Source of the DNA: a virus
Length of the DNA: 29,746 nt
Virus record (IMG/VR): IMGVR_UViG_3300025410_000579
Span: 1 to 29,746 of that record
Direction: 5' to 3' (one strand)
Under the pieces are notes generated by a model, which saw only the letters and a list, made by a program, of their open reading frames with translations, did no database searches and was not told where the DNA came from. Made by a program: the position numbers and the translations under genes. Positions 1-7,288 of this stretch are shown in pieces (position 1 is the first letter of the stretch; every line of letters starts with the position of its first letter).

Positions 1-410
1 ATTCGCAAGACCGTTACGAAGGTATGCTTGTTGTTCGTAGTGAATTGCGTAGTATGTGCAGTCATCATCACCAACCTGTGGCTGGTGTGGCTTATATTGG
101 TATTATTGCTGCCGATAAACTTATTGGCTTATCTAAGTATTCCAGAATCGCACAATGGTGCGCCCGACGAGGCACTCTCCAGGAGGAGCTTTGTAATGAA
201 ATTGCTAAAGAAATAGGCCGTGCCACAGGTGCTGAAAACATTGGTGTGTATATGCAAATGACACACGGATGTTGTGAGAATCGCGGTATTATGGCACATA
301 GTTCGTTAACACAAACAACTGTACTCAAAGGTTCTTTTAATACCGACGGTAACACAAAGAAAGAATTCTTTGATAACATTAAACTACAACAAGAATTTGC
401 GCCAAGATAA
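1..410 (+). CDS. folE: GTP cyclohydrolase I (FolE), C-terminal part, 5' truncated by window edge
   Basis: Converts GTP to 7,8-dihydroneopterin triphosphate, the entry to folate and to 7-deazaguanine (queuosine-type) synthesis. The frame is open from base 3, so the gene begins before the window; about 135 residues are visible. The family signature is clear: a zinc-site block M-C-S-H-H-H-Q-P, then KLIGLSKYSRI and WCARRGTLQE, then the second cysteine block THGCCENRG, matching the Cys/His zinc ligands of bacterial FolE. The C-terminal stretch ending in KKEFFDNI is also typical. A Met at base 24 lies inside the conserved domain and is not a real start. Phages often carry folE with queC, queD and queE; a QueD-like gene occurs at 9617. 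Very confident on the family; which pathway it serves is inference. Confidence 0.95.
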   Translation, partial: SQDRYEGMLVVRSELRSMCSHHHQPVAGVAYIGIIAADKLIGLSKYSRIAQWCARRGTLQEELCNEIAKEIGRATGAENIGVYMQMTHGCCENRGIMAHSSLTQTTVLKGSFNTDGNTKKEFFDNIKLQQEFAPR

Positions 411-454
411 GTGGTCCGTAATATTTTAAATTTTAAATATATGATAACGATTTT

Positions 455-497
455 GAGCAAAAAAGTTCTTGCTCTCTCCACACTTTTCAAGTAAAAT
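455..497 (+). promoter_or_regulatory. Weak sigma-70-like promoter with small hairpin upstream of the glycosyltransferase gene
   Basis: TTGCTC (469-474) and TAAAAT (492-497) are spaced by 17 bases, ahead of the 518 start. The -35 matches consensus at only three positions, so this is tentative. GAGCAA (455-460) and TTGCTC (469-474) can pair as a 6-bp stem. There is no T-run after it, so it is not a convincing terminator for folE. Confidence 0.3.
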
Positions 498-517
498 AAA
501 CATATCTAAGGAAAACA

Positions 518-1231
518 ATGAAAAAAGGTAAACTGAATATCCCAAGTCGTCAAGCAATGTCTGCTAGACCTGCTACAACCACATCGGCTGTAAAATCTGG
601 AGGCACATTGCCATCAGTAATGATTGCTGTTCCAGCAATGGAAATGGTTAACGCTGAATTTGCACAACACTTGGCTATGGCAGCCGCTAATATGGTTGCT
701 AATGGTATTAAGATCAATTGTGCATTTAACATTGGATCTGTAATTACTATTGCAAGACGTAATTTAGTTGACATCTTCCTAAAGAGTGACTTCAGTCACA
801 TATTTTGGGTCGACAGTGATATGAAGTTTCCTATCGATGCTCCTATGAGATTGTTGGCTCGTAATAAACCTATTGTCGGTGCTAACTATCGTAGACGTCG
901 ATTTCCTAATCCAAACTTTACAGGTATGACAGGAACATCAGGTGCATTTACTGAATTCCAAACAACCGATAATAGTCCAGATATGGAATTGATTGATGTT
1001 TTACCACACGGATTAGTGATGTGTAAAAGAGAAGTTTATGAAAAAATTCCTCAACCACATTATCTACAAGAATATGTTCCTAGCCTAAATTTAGAAATTG
1101 GCGAAGACATATATTTCTGTCAACAGGCACAAAAAGCAGGTTACGAAGTTTGGTGTGATCAACAATTGAGTAGAGAAGTTTCTCATATTGGTATCTTCCA
1201 CTTTAATTATAATCTCAGTGTGCCTAAATAA
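518..1231 (+). CDS. GT-A type glycosyltransferase (family 2-like)
   Basis: A 237-residue protein predicted to transfer a sugar from a nucleotide donor. The DxD metal/nucleotide-binding motif is visible as W-V-D-S-D (residues 97-101) after a beta strand, followed by a K-P-I-V-G-A-N-Y-R-R block near 118-126 and a G-E-D-x-x-F-C-Q-Q-A block near 195-204, then C-D and S-H-I-G near 213-225, all in the order seen in phage GT-A enzymes. The first ~28 residues are Ser/Thr/Ala-rich and probably disordered. SD AAGGA lies just upstream of the ATG. The acceptor (DNA base, virion protein or host glycan) cannot be told from sequence. The UDP-sugar decarboxylase-like gene at 11535 could supply a donor sugar. 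Confidence 0.8.
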   Translation: MKKGKLNIPSRQAMSARPATTTSAVKSGGTLPSVMIAVPAMEMVNAEFAQHLAMAAANMVANGIKINCAFNIGSVITIARRNLVDIFLKSDFSHIFWVDSDMKFPIDAPMRLLARNKPIVGANYRRRRFPNPNFTGMTGTSGAFTEFQTTDNSPDMELIDVLPHGLVMCKREVYEKIPQPHYLQEYVPSLNLEIGEDIYFCQQAQKAGYEVWCDQQLSREVSHIGIFHFNYNLSVPK

Positions 1232-1243
1232 AAAGGTTAACTT

Positions 1244-1411
1244 ATGTTGTTCGAAAGTATAGAAATTCGTAAAGTATGTAATGGTGTTATTGTTACATTG
1301 CGTAGCGAAGAAGACGAAGATCAAGAGTATGTCTATGACACTGATCGTAAGGCGATTAAGTTTGTCAAAGATTTACTCGAAACAAAAAATAAAGAACAGG
1401 TTATTGCCTGA
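1244..1411 (+). CDS. Small unknown acidic protein (55 aa)
   Basis: A short reading frame between the glycosyltransferase and the next gene, with an AAGG-type SD before ATG 1244 and tight spacing on both sides (12 bases after the upstream stop, 5 before the next start). It begins MLFESIEIRKV, carries a very acidic stretch (SEEDEDQE) in the middle and ends with an amphipathic helix (DRKAIKFVKDLLE). There are no transmembrane segments or Cys motifs. Function is not recognised; placement and spacing support a real gene. Confidence 0.65.
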   Translation: MLFESIEIRKVCNGVIVTLRSEEDEDQEYVYDTDRKAIKFVKDLLETKNKEQVIA

Positions 1412-1416
1412 GAAGT

Positions 1417-1878
1417 ATGAATATAAAAAAATCTTACAATATAGACGATGTCGTGTGGGTGTATGGAATTTCTCGCACCAATAATAAATTAACACAAGGT
1501 AAGATTATTCATTCTTTTACTCTTGAACACGCAGGATACAATAATGAAGTACATTATGTTATTAGTATTCCAAATGAAATTGAACCTTTATTAGAAGTTC
1601 GTACCTGGCACAACATAAGTCAAGATAGTAAAGGCCCTGTTGGCACCTTTAGAGAAGTAATTGCTGAAATTAATTCAGATTCTGTAGATAAAAAATTATC
1701 ACAGTTAGGATTAACAATAGACTCTGATTCTTCATATGAAGATGATGAACAAGATCCTACTCCAGAACAAATACACGCGGCCCTTGAAAAATCTCAACGA
1801 GACAGCGAGCACACTCCTTTATTGATCAAAGAAACAAAACCTAAACGTAGAAATTTTGTTAGAAAGAAAAAAGCGTGA
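1417..1878 (+). CDS. Conserved phage protein of unknown function, acidic linker and basic tail
   Basis: A 153-residue protein. Residues 1-85 look like a compact beta-rich domain (DVVWVYGIS, VHYVISIPN, LLEVRTWHNISQD), which resembles a family I associate with large aquatic myoviruses. Residues ~95-120 are strongly acidic (DSDSSYEDDEQD) and the end is strongly basic (KPKRRNFVRKKK), suggesting a disordered tail that could contact nucleic acid. The stop overlaps the GTG start of the next gene (GTGA), so translation is probably coupled. No enzymatic motif seen. Confidence 0.75.
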   Translation: MNIKKSYNIDDVVWVYGISRTNNKLTQGKIIHSFTLEHAGYNNEVHYVISIPNEIEPLLEVRTWHNISQDSKGPVGTFREVIAEINSDSVDKKLSQLGLTIDSDSSYEDDEQDPTPEQIHAALEKSQRDSEHTPLLIKETKPKRRNFVRKKKA

Positions 1879-2204
1879 TCAACGATCCCTGGCTGAGTAT
1901 GCTTCAAGGGCTTGTCCAAAATTATGATGAATTGAAAGATATTGTGGATAATGGTTATAAAGTTATTCCTACATTAGAAAAAATTCAGGGTGGGTGGAGT
2001 CTACGATTAGAAGAACAATTCAATAAATCCAATGATTATATCGCACTAGAATATGATAATTTAGATACAAGAGTTATATGGACAGTATCTCAACTCGAAG
2101 ATTGGCCTGATGTTAAAAGAACTGCTTGGGATATGTGGAAATTTAAAAACAAATCAGATGCTGAAAAGTTTATCACATTATATTATTTAAAATGGGATCG
2201 GTAG
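1875..2204 (+). CDS. Unknown phage protein, GTG start (109 aa)
   Basis: The start is GTG at 1875, overlapping the previous stop by four bases; no ATG occurs near the N-terminus. The protein is rich in Trp and ends ITLYYLKWDR. The next gene also ends with a similar EFYLRWG pattern, so the two may be diverged relatives or may both belong to a widespread phage family with this C-terminal motif. The middle (IALEYDNLDTRVIWTVSQLEDWP) looks like beta strands. No catalytic motif. Function unknown. Confidence 0.7.
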   Translation: MINDPWLSMLQGLVQNYDELKDIVDNGYKVIPTLEKIQGGWSLRLEEQFNKSNDYIALEYDNLDTRVIWTVSQLEDWPDVKRTAWDMWKFKNKSDAEKFITLYYLKWDR

Positions 2205-2500
2205 TATTTAAACAGGTTAACAAAAACGGGCAATTATGCATCGAGGAAATTCATAAAGTGGTTGTACATCGATTTAGTCTCGGTGATGTTGAAGATCCAG
2301 ATTTATATGCCGCTGACCCATTATGGAAATGGCAAGAAAGCGAATCAGGCAAATTTGTAATGGAAAATGCTGTTGATCAACCCGAATGGCACAGACAACA
2401 CAATATAATGAGCTTCGGATACGAGTATGCAATAGTAGCAAAATTAGAAAAGAAAAAACTTGCAGAATTTTATTTAAGATGGGGCAAACCAAATGACTGA
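2192..2500 (+). CDS. Conserved phage protein of unknown function (102 aa)
   Basis: Starts inside the end of the previous gene (13-base overlap) and overlaps the next by 8, so it sits in a translationally coupled chain. The sequence has the pattern EDPDLYAADPLWKW, then a GKFVMENA segment, a P-E-W-H-R block, then FGYEYAIVAKL and FYLRWG. This matches, from memory, a protein family recurring in T4-like phages without known function. Its aromatic, mixed alpha/beta character suggests a small globular protein. Confidence 0.75.
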   Translation: MGSVVFKQVNKNGQLCIEEIHKVVVHRFSLGDVEDPDLYAADPLWKWQESESGKFVMENAVDQPEWHRQHNIMSFGYEYAIVAKLEKKKLAEFYLRWGKPND

Positions 2501-2729
2501 AGTAGTGCGAATTGGTGATAAATGTATAGTAAAACAAGCTACTAATAATAAAACAGTAGAAGCCGAAGTATTTGATTTTAAAGAACAAAAAAATTTAATT
2601 GTAGTTTTGAATAAATCAGTTAAGTTATCAATGATCTGGAATGGTAAATTATACGAAGGACGGATGGCCGGTATTGATTTTACAAGTCCTGGACCTAGTA
2701 TAAGTAAAACAACAACAGGAAGAAGTTAA
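2493..2729 (+). CDS. Unknown small basic phage protein (78 aa), possible SH3-like barrel
   Basis: Starts within the preceding gene (8-base overlap). The N-terminal 60 residues alternate short hydrophobic strands with turns (RIGDKCIVKQ, VEAEVFDF, LIVVLN, MIWNGKLYEGRMAG), which is compatible with an SH3-like beta barrel. The last ~15 residues are Ser/Thr/Pro-rich and probably flexible. Its stop is followed after one base by the ATG of the MazG-like gene. No family recognised. Confidence 0.65.
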   Translation: MTEVVRIGDKCIVKQATNNKTVEAEVFDFKEQKNLIVVLNKSVKLSMIWNGKLYEGRMAGIDFTSPGPSISKTTTGRS

Positions 2730-2730
2730 A

Positions 2731-3099
2731 ATGACAAATCCATTTAGAGATCAAGAAAAATTTATGCGGGCCTGCGATCAAACTGTTGACAAGTTTAATG
2801 AAAAACAATACAATATGTATTGTGGATTGATTGCAGAAGAATTTACAGAATTGAATTCTGCGATTACTCAAAGAGATAAAGTTGAACAATTAGATGCACT
2901 AATTGATATTTTAGTTGTTACTATTGGAGCTATCCATAGTGGCGGCTTTGATGCCGAAGGTGCCTGGAAAGAAGTTATGGCTACTAACTTTGCCAAAATT
3001 GATAAAGAAACCGGCAAGGTTCGTAAACGTGAAGATGGTAAAGTACTAAAACCTATTGGATGGACTCCGCCTGATTTAAAACCGTTCATTGAGAAATAA
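2731..3099 (+). CDS. MazG-like / PRA-PH-type nucleotide pyrophosphohydrolase
   Basis: All-alpha NTP pyrophosphohydrolase-like protein of 122 residues. The metal-binding EExxE-type motif is AEEFTE (35-40) and the second acidic helix is E-Q-L-D-A-L-I-D-I (52-60), the usual ExxD arrangement of the MazG/PRA-PH superfamily. The C-terminus (a K-x-x-R-E-D-G-K-V-L-K-P segment followed by W-T-P-P-D-L) matches the tail common in phage members of PF01503. Phage MazG-like proteins are thought to hydrolyse nucleotides or the alarmone pool; the substrate here is unknown. An AGAAG SD precedes ATG 2731. Confidence 0.85.
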   Translation: MTNPFRDQEKFMRACDQTVDKFNEKQYNMYCGLIAEEFTELNSAITQRDKVEQLDALIDILVVTIGAIHSGGFDAEGAWKEVMATNFAKIDKETGKVRKREDGKVLKPIGWTPPDLKPFIEK

Positions 3100-3100
3100 A

Positions 3101-3925
3101 ATGAAAAATTATTGGAGTTGTACAAAATTTGCTGATTGGATTCGCGGTACTGAAAAATTATCTGCGGCTACCAGTGAAGAGTGGGACCAATGGCGTACTA
3201 CCGCGCAAATGCGACACAACTTCCGTTATTGGCTTGCGGAAGAAGGACTAGATTATCTTCAAAGTTTTGTTTATTACATACCAAACAAACTGAATGATAT
3301 ACGTTACTATATTAACAATCGCTGGGTTTCTCACAGCCATCGCCTTACTGCAAATTCACGAGACATCAAACCGGGTAATTGGTGTGACGTCGGCTATCGC
3401 TTTCTCCCTTGTTTGTTTAACGAACTCGTAGACTTTGTTGAAGTAGAATTAGCTTGGCACCACTGTATGTGGGATGAAGAAGCAACAGCAAAGTTTAATC
3501 CTCCTTGGTGGCGTAAAGGATGGCTTCGTTGGAGAACCTGGCGCTGTCCTGAAGCTGGTATAGCGCATTTGAATTGGGCGGCTAGTCTTACCAATAAAGA
3601 CTACATTGAACTAGGTGAAAAGGAAGAGCCTACTTATCAAGCTATAGCCGCAAAAGAGATTTTAGAACTATATCAATGGTGGTGTATCAAATATCAAAAT
3701 CGTCCCGATCCCTACGATGCTAGTGGATGGACCGCCTACTGTGAACTTAGCCGTTTACAAAATGGTGGCAAGTTAAATTGGGATGGCGCAAAAGATTCAC
3801 CTGAATTGGCTCAAGCAAGAGATCTAGCACACGAAGAACTTCGCCGACTTGAAGCAGAGTATGAAGCAGAAGACGAAGCTATGATGATTCGTCTCATTAA
3901 GGTTAGACAAAGCCTATGGACTTAA
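3101..3925 (+). CDS. Conserved Trp-rich phage protein of unknown function (274 aa)
   Basis: I chose ATG 3101 (MKNYWSCTKFADWIRGTEK) rather than the in-frame TTG at 3089, because 3089 falls inside the previous gene and family members seem to begin near WSCTKFADWIRG. The protein is unusually rich in Trp, with clusters PPWWRKGWLRWRTW near the middle and YQWWCIKYQNRPDPYDASGW later, and ends in an acidic coiled helix (EELRRLEAEYEAEDEAMM). The pattern is a recurring unknown in large phages. It overlaps the next gene by 10 bases. Confidence 0.8.
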   Translation: MKNYWSCTKFADWIRGTEKLSAATSEEWDQWRTTAQMRHNFRYWLAEEGLDYLQSFVYYIPNKLNDIRYYINNRWVSHSHRLTANSRDIKPGNWCDVGYRFLPCLFNELVDFVEVELAWHHCMWDEEATAKFNPPWWRKGWLRWRTWRCPEAGIAHLNWAASLTNKDYIELGEKEEPTYQAIAAKEILELYQWWCIKYQNRPDPYDASGWTAYCELSRLQNGGKLNWDGAKDSPELAQARDLAHEELRRLEAEYEAEDEAMMIRLIKVRQSLWT

Positions 3926-4113
3926 CAGAAACTAAATGCCCAAAATGTAGTAGCCCAAGATCGTATTCTGGAGAATACGATACTTATTACTGCGAAAATT
4001 GTAACGAATGGCTAGAAGACATTTGTACTGATAGAGATTGTGTTTATTGTAATACAAGACCTCTAACCCCAAGTGAACACTATTCGAAAGATTGTGATGT
4101 CAAAGATCTCTAA
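3916..4113 (+). CDS. Small zinc-ribbon protein (65 aa)
   Basis: Contains CPKC (8-11) and CENC (26-29) spaced as in a classical zinc ribbon, followed by C37, C42 and C45 (CTDRDCVYC) and a last Cys at 60, enough for one or two zinc sites. Such small proteins often contact nucleic acid or another protein, but nothing identifies a partner. The ATG lies within the end of the preceding gene and the 3' end overlaps the next gene by 17 bases, so the three are likely co-translated. Confidence 0.75.
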   Translation: MDLTETKCPKCSSPRSYSGEYDTYYCENCNEWLEDICTDRDCVYCNTRPLTPSEHYSKDCDVKDL

Positions 4114-4627
4114 AAGTCCAGAACGTAATACTTTTCAGGTAGAAGGCCACATCAAAAGAGCCAAAAAGGAAGGCAAAGAACCCAATCCAGCATATTTACA
4201 AATGTGGGAAAACTTTCGAAAAATTGATGCTGAGCGAGAAGTAGATCCTAAATGGCAAAAGAATAACTTGGAATATGATCTAAGATCTACTCAGTGGATC
4301 TGTGACAAAGTTAAAACATCAGATACCTACGCCCAAAACTTATATGCGGCAATGTGTAATATGCAGTTCCAACAATTAGAAGTTGTTCCAATTCTAAAAA
4401 ATGAACGCTGGAGTTGTAGTTGGCGTCACGCCGGTGGTATTGTTGCCGATATGCGTGAAGAAGGAGACTATATTGATTGGTACTGTAGTGGCATCGGTGG
4501 ACTAACTAACTACGATCCAAACGAAGGACGTAAAGAAGGATTTGTAGAAGAAGGCGTAGTTACTGACGAAATCCGAGAAGATCTAAAAAAATTAGGTTGG
4601 GTTCCAGTAGAAAGGGATGATGAGTGA
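4097..4627 (+). CDS. Conserved phage protein of unknown function (176 aa)
   Basis: I chose ATG 4097 (MSKISKSPERNTFQVEGHI); an upstream in-frame TTG at 4073 and GTG at 4094 are less likely. The protein has a basic N-terminus (HIKRAKKEGKEPNP), then a helical segment with QWICDKVKTSDTYAQNLYAAMCNMQF in which the Cys and aromatic residues look conserved, then a beta-rich C-terminal half (RWSCSWRHAGGIVADMR, DYIDWYCSG). This pattern resembles a well-kept T4-like phage family of unknown role. It overlaps the next gene by four bases. Confidence 0.78.
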   Translation: MSKISKSPERNTFQVEGHIKRAKKEGKEPNPAYLQMWENFRKIDAEREVDPKWQKNNLEYDLRSTQWICDKVKTSDTYAQNLYAAMCNMQFQQLEVVPILKNERWSCSWRHAGGIVADMREEGDYIDWYCSGIGGLTNYDPNEGRKEGFVEEGVVTDEIREDLKKLGWVPVERDDE

Positions 4628-5175
4628 AGATAGCATTAAGTAAACGAACAATATTAAGAAACGGTGGCATATATGATGCTATCGAAAACTCTTGGTACGA
4701 CTATCTTAAAGGACACGAATTAATATTTGTTCCAAATAGATTAGATCAAGATTTTGATGCCCTTGCAGATTCCGTTGATAGTTATATTATTACCGGAGGA
4801 GATAATAGACTCATAAGACGTAAAACAGAACGTCGAATGGCTATTGCTATGATGAAACGTAATAAGCCAATTGTTGGTGTTTGTCACGGTTGTTTCCTAT
4901 TAACCAAATTCTTAGGAGGAACTACTGGTCGTAAAGAAGGGCACAAAGATAGCGAACACAATGTAAAATATCACGGACACGATTACCCAGTAAATAGTTA
5001 TCATCGTTTCCATATTGAAACTCTGCCTAGTAGTGCCCAAATACTGGCCACAGATGATGACGGGCACTGTGAAGCGTGGTTGGATCACAACATTGCCGGA
5101 GTAGTCTGGCATCCTGAACGTTTAGAATCCGGATGGATTCCTCCCGAATTAAATAGATTTTTTGGTAAGTCTTAA
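4624..5175 (+). CDS. Class I glutamine amidotransferase (peptidase C26-like)
   Basis: A 183-residue stand-alone GATase-1 domain that should hydrolyse a gamma-glutamyl amide. The nucleophile elbow is G-V-C87-H-G and the other triad residues are H163 and E165 in W-H-P-E-R, with the oxyanion-strand motif YIITGGD at 54-60. GTG 4624 is the start, overlapping the previous stop (GTGA). Relatives include gamma-Glu-GABA hydrolases and the Campylobacter gamma-glutamyl-CDP-amidate hydrolase that works in capsule phosphoramidate synthesis; a role in glycan or nucleotide amination is possible here but not shown. Domain call is secure, substrate unknown. Confidence 0.88.
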   Translation: MKIALSKRTILRNGGIYDAIENSWYDYLKGHELIFVPNRLDQDFDALADSVDSYIITGGDNRLIRRKTERRMAIAMMKRNKPIVGVCHGCFLLTKFLGGTTGRKEGHKDSEHNVKYHGHDYPVNSYHRFHIETLPSSAQILATDDDGHCEAWLDHNIAGVVWHPERLESGWIPPELNRFFGKS

Positions 5176-5177
5176 TT

Positions 5178-5528
5178 ATGAGTAAGCCAATTGTACTAAC
5201 ACCAACACAATGGTGGAAATTAAAGGGCCGCCTAGACAATGATTATGGTCGTACCACGATGATGATCAGTTGGAAGACGAAACGAGTATTGGGCTTTACT
5301 GTACGCGAACACTCGGGCTATAGACCTAGAACAGTTCGAGAGTTAGATGATTATGACCGTAGCGATAACATTTGGCACGACACTGAACGAGAACGAAAGT
5401 TCCATAGAGAGAACACACACGAGCACGTCATTTGTCTTGACTTTTACAATGAACCAAAACGCACAATGTTCTTGTTAAAATATTCCGAATATTTGTACAA
5501 CTCTGACAAAATTATGGTTGACAACTAA
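5178..5528 (+). CDS. Unknown protein (116 aa)
   Basis: Starts two bases after the amidotransferase stop. The sequence opens MSKPIVLTPTQWWKLKGRL and has a central beta-like region (MMISWKTKRVLGFTVREH) followed by a highly charged, Arg/Asp/His-rich stretch (RELDDYDRSDNIWHDTERERKFHRENTHEH) and a short hydrophobic C-terminus. No family recognised. The 3' end contains the -35 box of the promoter for the next transcription unit. Confidence 0.65.
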   Translation: MSKPIVLTPTQWWKLKGRLDNDYGRTTMMISWKTKRVLGFTVREHSGYRPRTVRELDDYDRSDNIWHDTERERKFHRENTHEHVICLDFYNEPKRTMFLLKYSEYLYNSDKIMVDN

Positions 5529-5546
5529 CCAAACCTACTGTATAAT
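5518..5546 (+). promoter_or_regulatory. Consensus sigma-70 promoter for the 5580 gene
   Basis: TTGACA at 5518-5523 and TATAAT at 5541-5546 are separated by exactly 17 bases: a perfect match to the host housekeeping promoter. The -35 overlaps the stop codon region of the preceding gene. Predicted transcription start is about 5552-5553, at the first bases of the leader hairpin. It most likely gives strong early expression of the 402-residue protein. Confidence 0.85.
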
Positions 5547-5550
5547 ATAA

Positions 5551-5573
5551 CTATTGTTTAAGCACAATAGGAG
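5551..5573 (+). promoter_or_regulatory. Leader hairpin overlapping the Shine-Dalgarno of the 5580 gene
   Basis: CTATTGT (5551-5557) is the exact reverse complement of ACAATAG (5564-5570), with a 6-base loop. The SD AGGAG (5569-5573) shares its first two bases with the 3' arm. The stem would sit at the extreme 5' end of mRNA from the promoter at 5518. It could stabilise the message, like known 5'-terminal stem-loops, or tune translation. Confidence 0.6.
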
Positions 5574-5579
5574 CAAAAA

Positions 5580-6788
5580 ATGGCAACAGTAGCAGGCGTA
5601 AAGATCAAACCCAAAACAAAGCGTATCACTAGCCAATCGGTTAGAGACAATGCCAAACGAGATCATAGTCCAAAATGGGAGGGTTGCGAAACACTTTCAG
5701 CAGAAGAATTTACAGCTAAATTCCGTGATGCGATGCGTTACTATAATTTAAACTTTTCTGGTAAAGATCTTAAACCCAAAGTTATTGATTGGTTAGGACG
5801 CCAGGGCCATACTAGAGATTTTATCCAAAGTTTTAAGAAAACCAAAGATACAAGATCCGGTGTTACAATGGGTGCAATCGCCTCTTGCCTTATAAAAGGT
5901 ATGCCAGATGTTCGTGCAGACTTTAACCAAGGTCGAAATACAGCAGAATGGTTACTCAAAGAAGTTAACAAAGTTATCGAAGATGGCAAGAACGATATTG
6001 AAGAAATTGTAATAGATACTAAAAAAGAAACATACGTTCCACCTGTTGTTACGATACAAGATCGTATTCGGGAACAAGCAGTAGGTATGAGTGACGAATT
6101 AGATGCCGCAATCGATAGTTGGATTTTAAATCCCGAGGCATTTGATCCAAAAGAATTTAAAGTAGTTAATTTGTTGCGTGGCAAAGGTGCTAAAGCCGCA
6201 CAGGCAAGATACATCAAAAGTTTTTTCCAAAGCGGACATAATGAATTGTTAGAACTTGCTACAGGCACAGATGATCAATTAATTGAGTCTTATAAAAAAC
6301 ATAGTCGTAAAAATATCAAGAAATTGATTGAATTTTATGAAGGCATTATGTCAGCCTGCGAACAGATTGTAGCAGAGGCAAAAGTTCTTAAGAAGCCACG
6401 TAAAACTAAAATCAAACCAGCTGAAGATTTGGTTAAGAAGGTTAAATTCCGTGTTACAGATGATAAACTAGGAATTACCTCAGTGCCGCCTGCACAGTTA
6501 ATCGGTGCTCAAAGTGCTGTGGTCTTTAATACAAAGACACGCAAAATTGGATACTATATTGCTACAAGTTCAGCAGGACTTGCTGTAAAAGGTACAAGTC
6601 TTATCAACTTTACAGAAAAAAGTACACAAAAGACTTTGCGTAAACCAGAGGTTCAGCTCAAGGAATTTAAGGAACAGAATACACAGAAACGTGTAGAAAC
6701 TTGGTTTACCAAGAGTGTCAAAACCACAGAAACTGTGCTTAATGGACGATTGAACGAGGATATTGTTATTTTGAAGGTATTTAAATGA
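5580..6788 (+). CDS. Conserved phage protein of unknown function (402 aa), strongly expressed candidate
   Basis: Preceded by the best promoter in the window, a leader hairpin and AGGAG at good spacing, so probably an abundant early product. The N-terminal 130 residues are basic and helical. A long acidic/helical centre follows (residues ~130-275, with EYVPP-like spacing and many Lys). The C-terminal third (VKKVKFRVTDDKLGITSVPP, then QLIGAQSAVVFNTKTRKIGYYIA, GLAVKGTSLINF, TQKTLRKPEVQL) is the most conserved-looking part and resembles a domain seen in other large aquatic phages. Its stop overlaps the next ATG (ATGA). No catalytic motif; DNA binding or scaffold roles are possible but unproven. 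Confidence 0.8.
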   Translation: MATVAGVKIKPKTKRITSQSVRDNAKRDHSPKWEGCETLSAEEFTAKFRDAMRYYNLNFSGKDLKPKVIDWLGRQGHTRDFIQSFKKTKDTRSGVTMGAIASCLIKGMPDVRADFNQGRNTAEWLLKEVNKVIEDGKNDIEEIVIDTKKETYVPPVVTIQDRIREQAVGMSDELDAAIDSWILNPEAFDPKEFKVVNLLRGKGAKAAQARYIKSFFQSGHNELLELATGTDDQLIESYKKHSRKNIKKLIEFYEGIMSACEQIVAEAKVLKKPRKTKIKPAEDLVKKVKFRVTDDKLGITSVPPAQLIGAQSAVVFNTKTRKIGYYIATSSAGLAVKGTSLINFTEKSTQKTLRKPEVQLKEFKEQNTQKRVETWFTKSVKTTETVLNGRLNEDIVILKVFK

Positions 6789-7039
6789 CACTACCAGATG
6801 AACGGTTTCGTAGCGTAATGCAAACAGCAGAGTTTCTTGCCGAATTGGCAGATCCAAAAACAACTCCTAACGTGCCTAAAAATATTCGTCAACGTGCTTT
6901 ATGGTGCCTACGTCACTTTCCAAATTTTTACGATTTAAAAGAAATTGAACAGGTTGCTCCGCACATTGTGGAAGAACATATGGAACCACTTTATAGGATG
7001 GTAAAAGCCTATAATCAAGAAAATAATGGAACTAAGTAA
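6785..7039 (+). CDS. BPSL0761-like protein (84 aa)
   Basis: The N-terminal pattern (LPDERFRSVMQTAEFLAELADP, then P-N-V-P-K-N-I-R-Q-R-A, then L-R-H-F-P) matches the small BPSL0761-type proteins found across proteobacteria and phages, which have no firm function. It is all-alpha and of the usual length. It begins by a 4-base overlap with the 402-residue gene and is therefore in the same operon. Confidence 0.75.
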   Translation: MTLPDERFRSVMQTAEFLAELADPKTTPNVPKNIRQRALWCLRHFPNFYDLKEIEQVAPHIVEEHMEPLYRMVKAYNQENNGTK

Positions 7040-7046
7040 AAACATC

Positions 7047-7076
7047 TTGACTATAAGCAATGAAATAGTTTATAAT
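7047..7076 (+). promoter_or_regulatory. Sigma-70 promoter for the 7097 operon
   Basis: TTGACT (7047-7052) and TATAAT (7071-7076) are spaced by 18 bases; five of six and six of six matches. Expected start near 7083, giving a very short leader with AGGAA before ATG 7097. It would drive the chain from 7097 through at least 8662. Confidence 0.8.
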
Positions 7077-7096
7077 TTTATATATAGGAAAATAAA

Positions 7097-7288
7097 ATGA
7101 ATATATTAACAACAATTCGAGAATGGTATATTAAGAACGATACCAAGATTACTTGGTTTTTAATTGGTTACAATTTGTTGGCAACAGTTGAATATATTGC
7201 TCAACAAGATTGGTCTATGGCGGCTATTACTGCGATTATAGTAATTGCCTTGGTAACAGCAGATCAAGCAGGAGTACAAGCACAATGA
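7097..7288 (+). CDS. Small membrane protein, two predicted helices (63 aa)
   Basis: Residues ~18-38 (ITWFLIGYNLLATVEYIAQ) and ~39-56 (WSMAAITAIIVIALVTA) are hydrophobic enough to form two membrane helices with a short turn between. The N-terminus is short and charged, the C-terminus is a small polar tail. SD AGGAA precedes the start. It overlaps the next gene by four bases. The role is unknown; inner-membrane proteins of this size in phages include lysis, superinfection-exclusion and host-takeover factors, and none can be picked here. Confidence 0.75.
   Translation: MNILTTIREWYIKNDTKITWFLIGYNLLATVEYIAQQDWSMAAITAIIVIALVTADQAGVQAQ

Noticed and set aside
455-474. GAGCAA/TTGCTC hairpin after folE as a rho-independent terminator
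   Set aside because: Six AT-rich pairs and no following T-run; recorded only as part of a weak regulatory region.
92-490. 132-residue minus-strand frame opposite folE
   Set aside because: Complement of a conserved enzyme; no SD or promoter on that strand.
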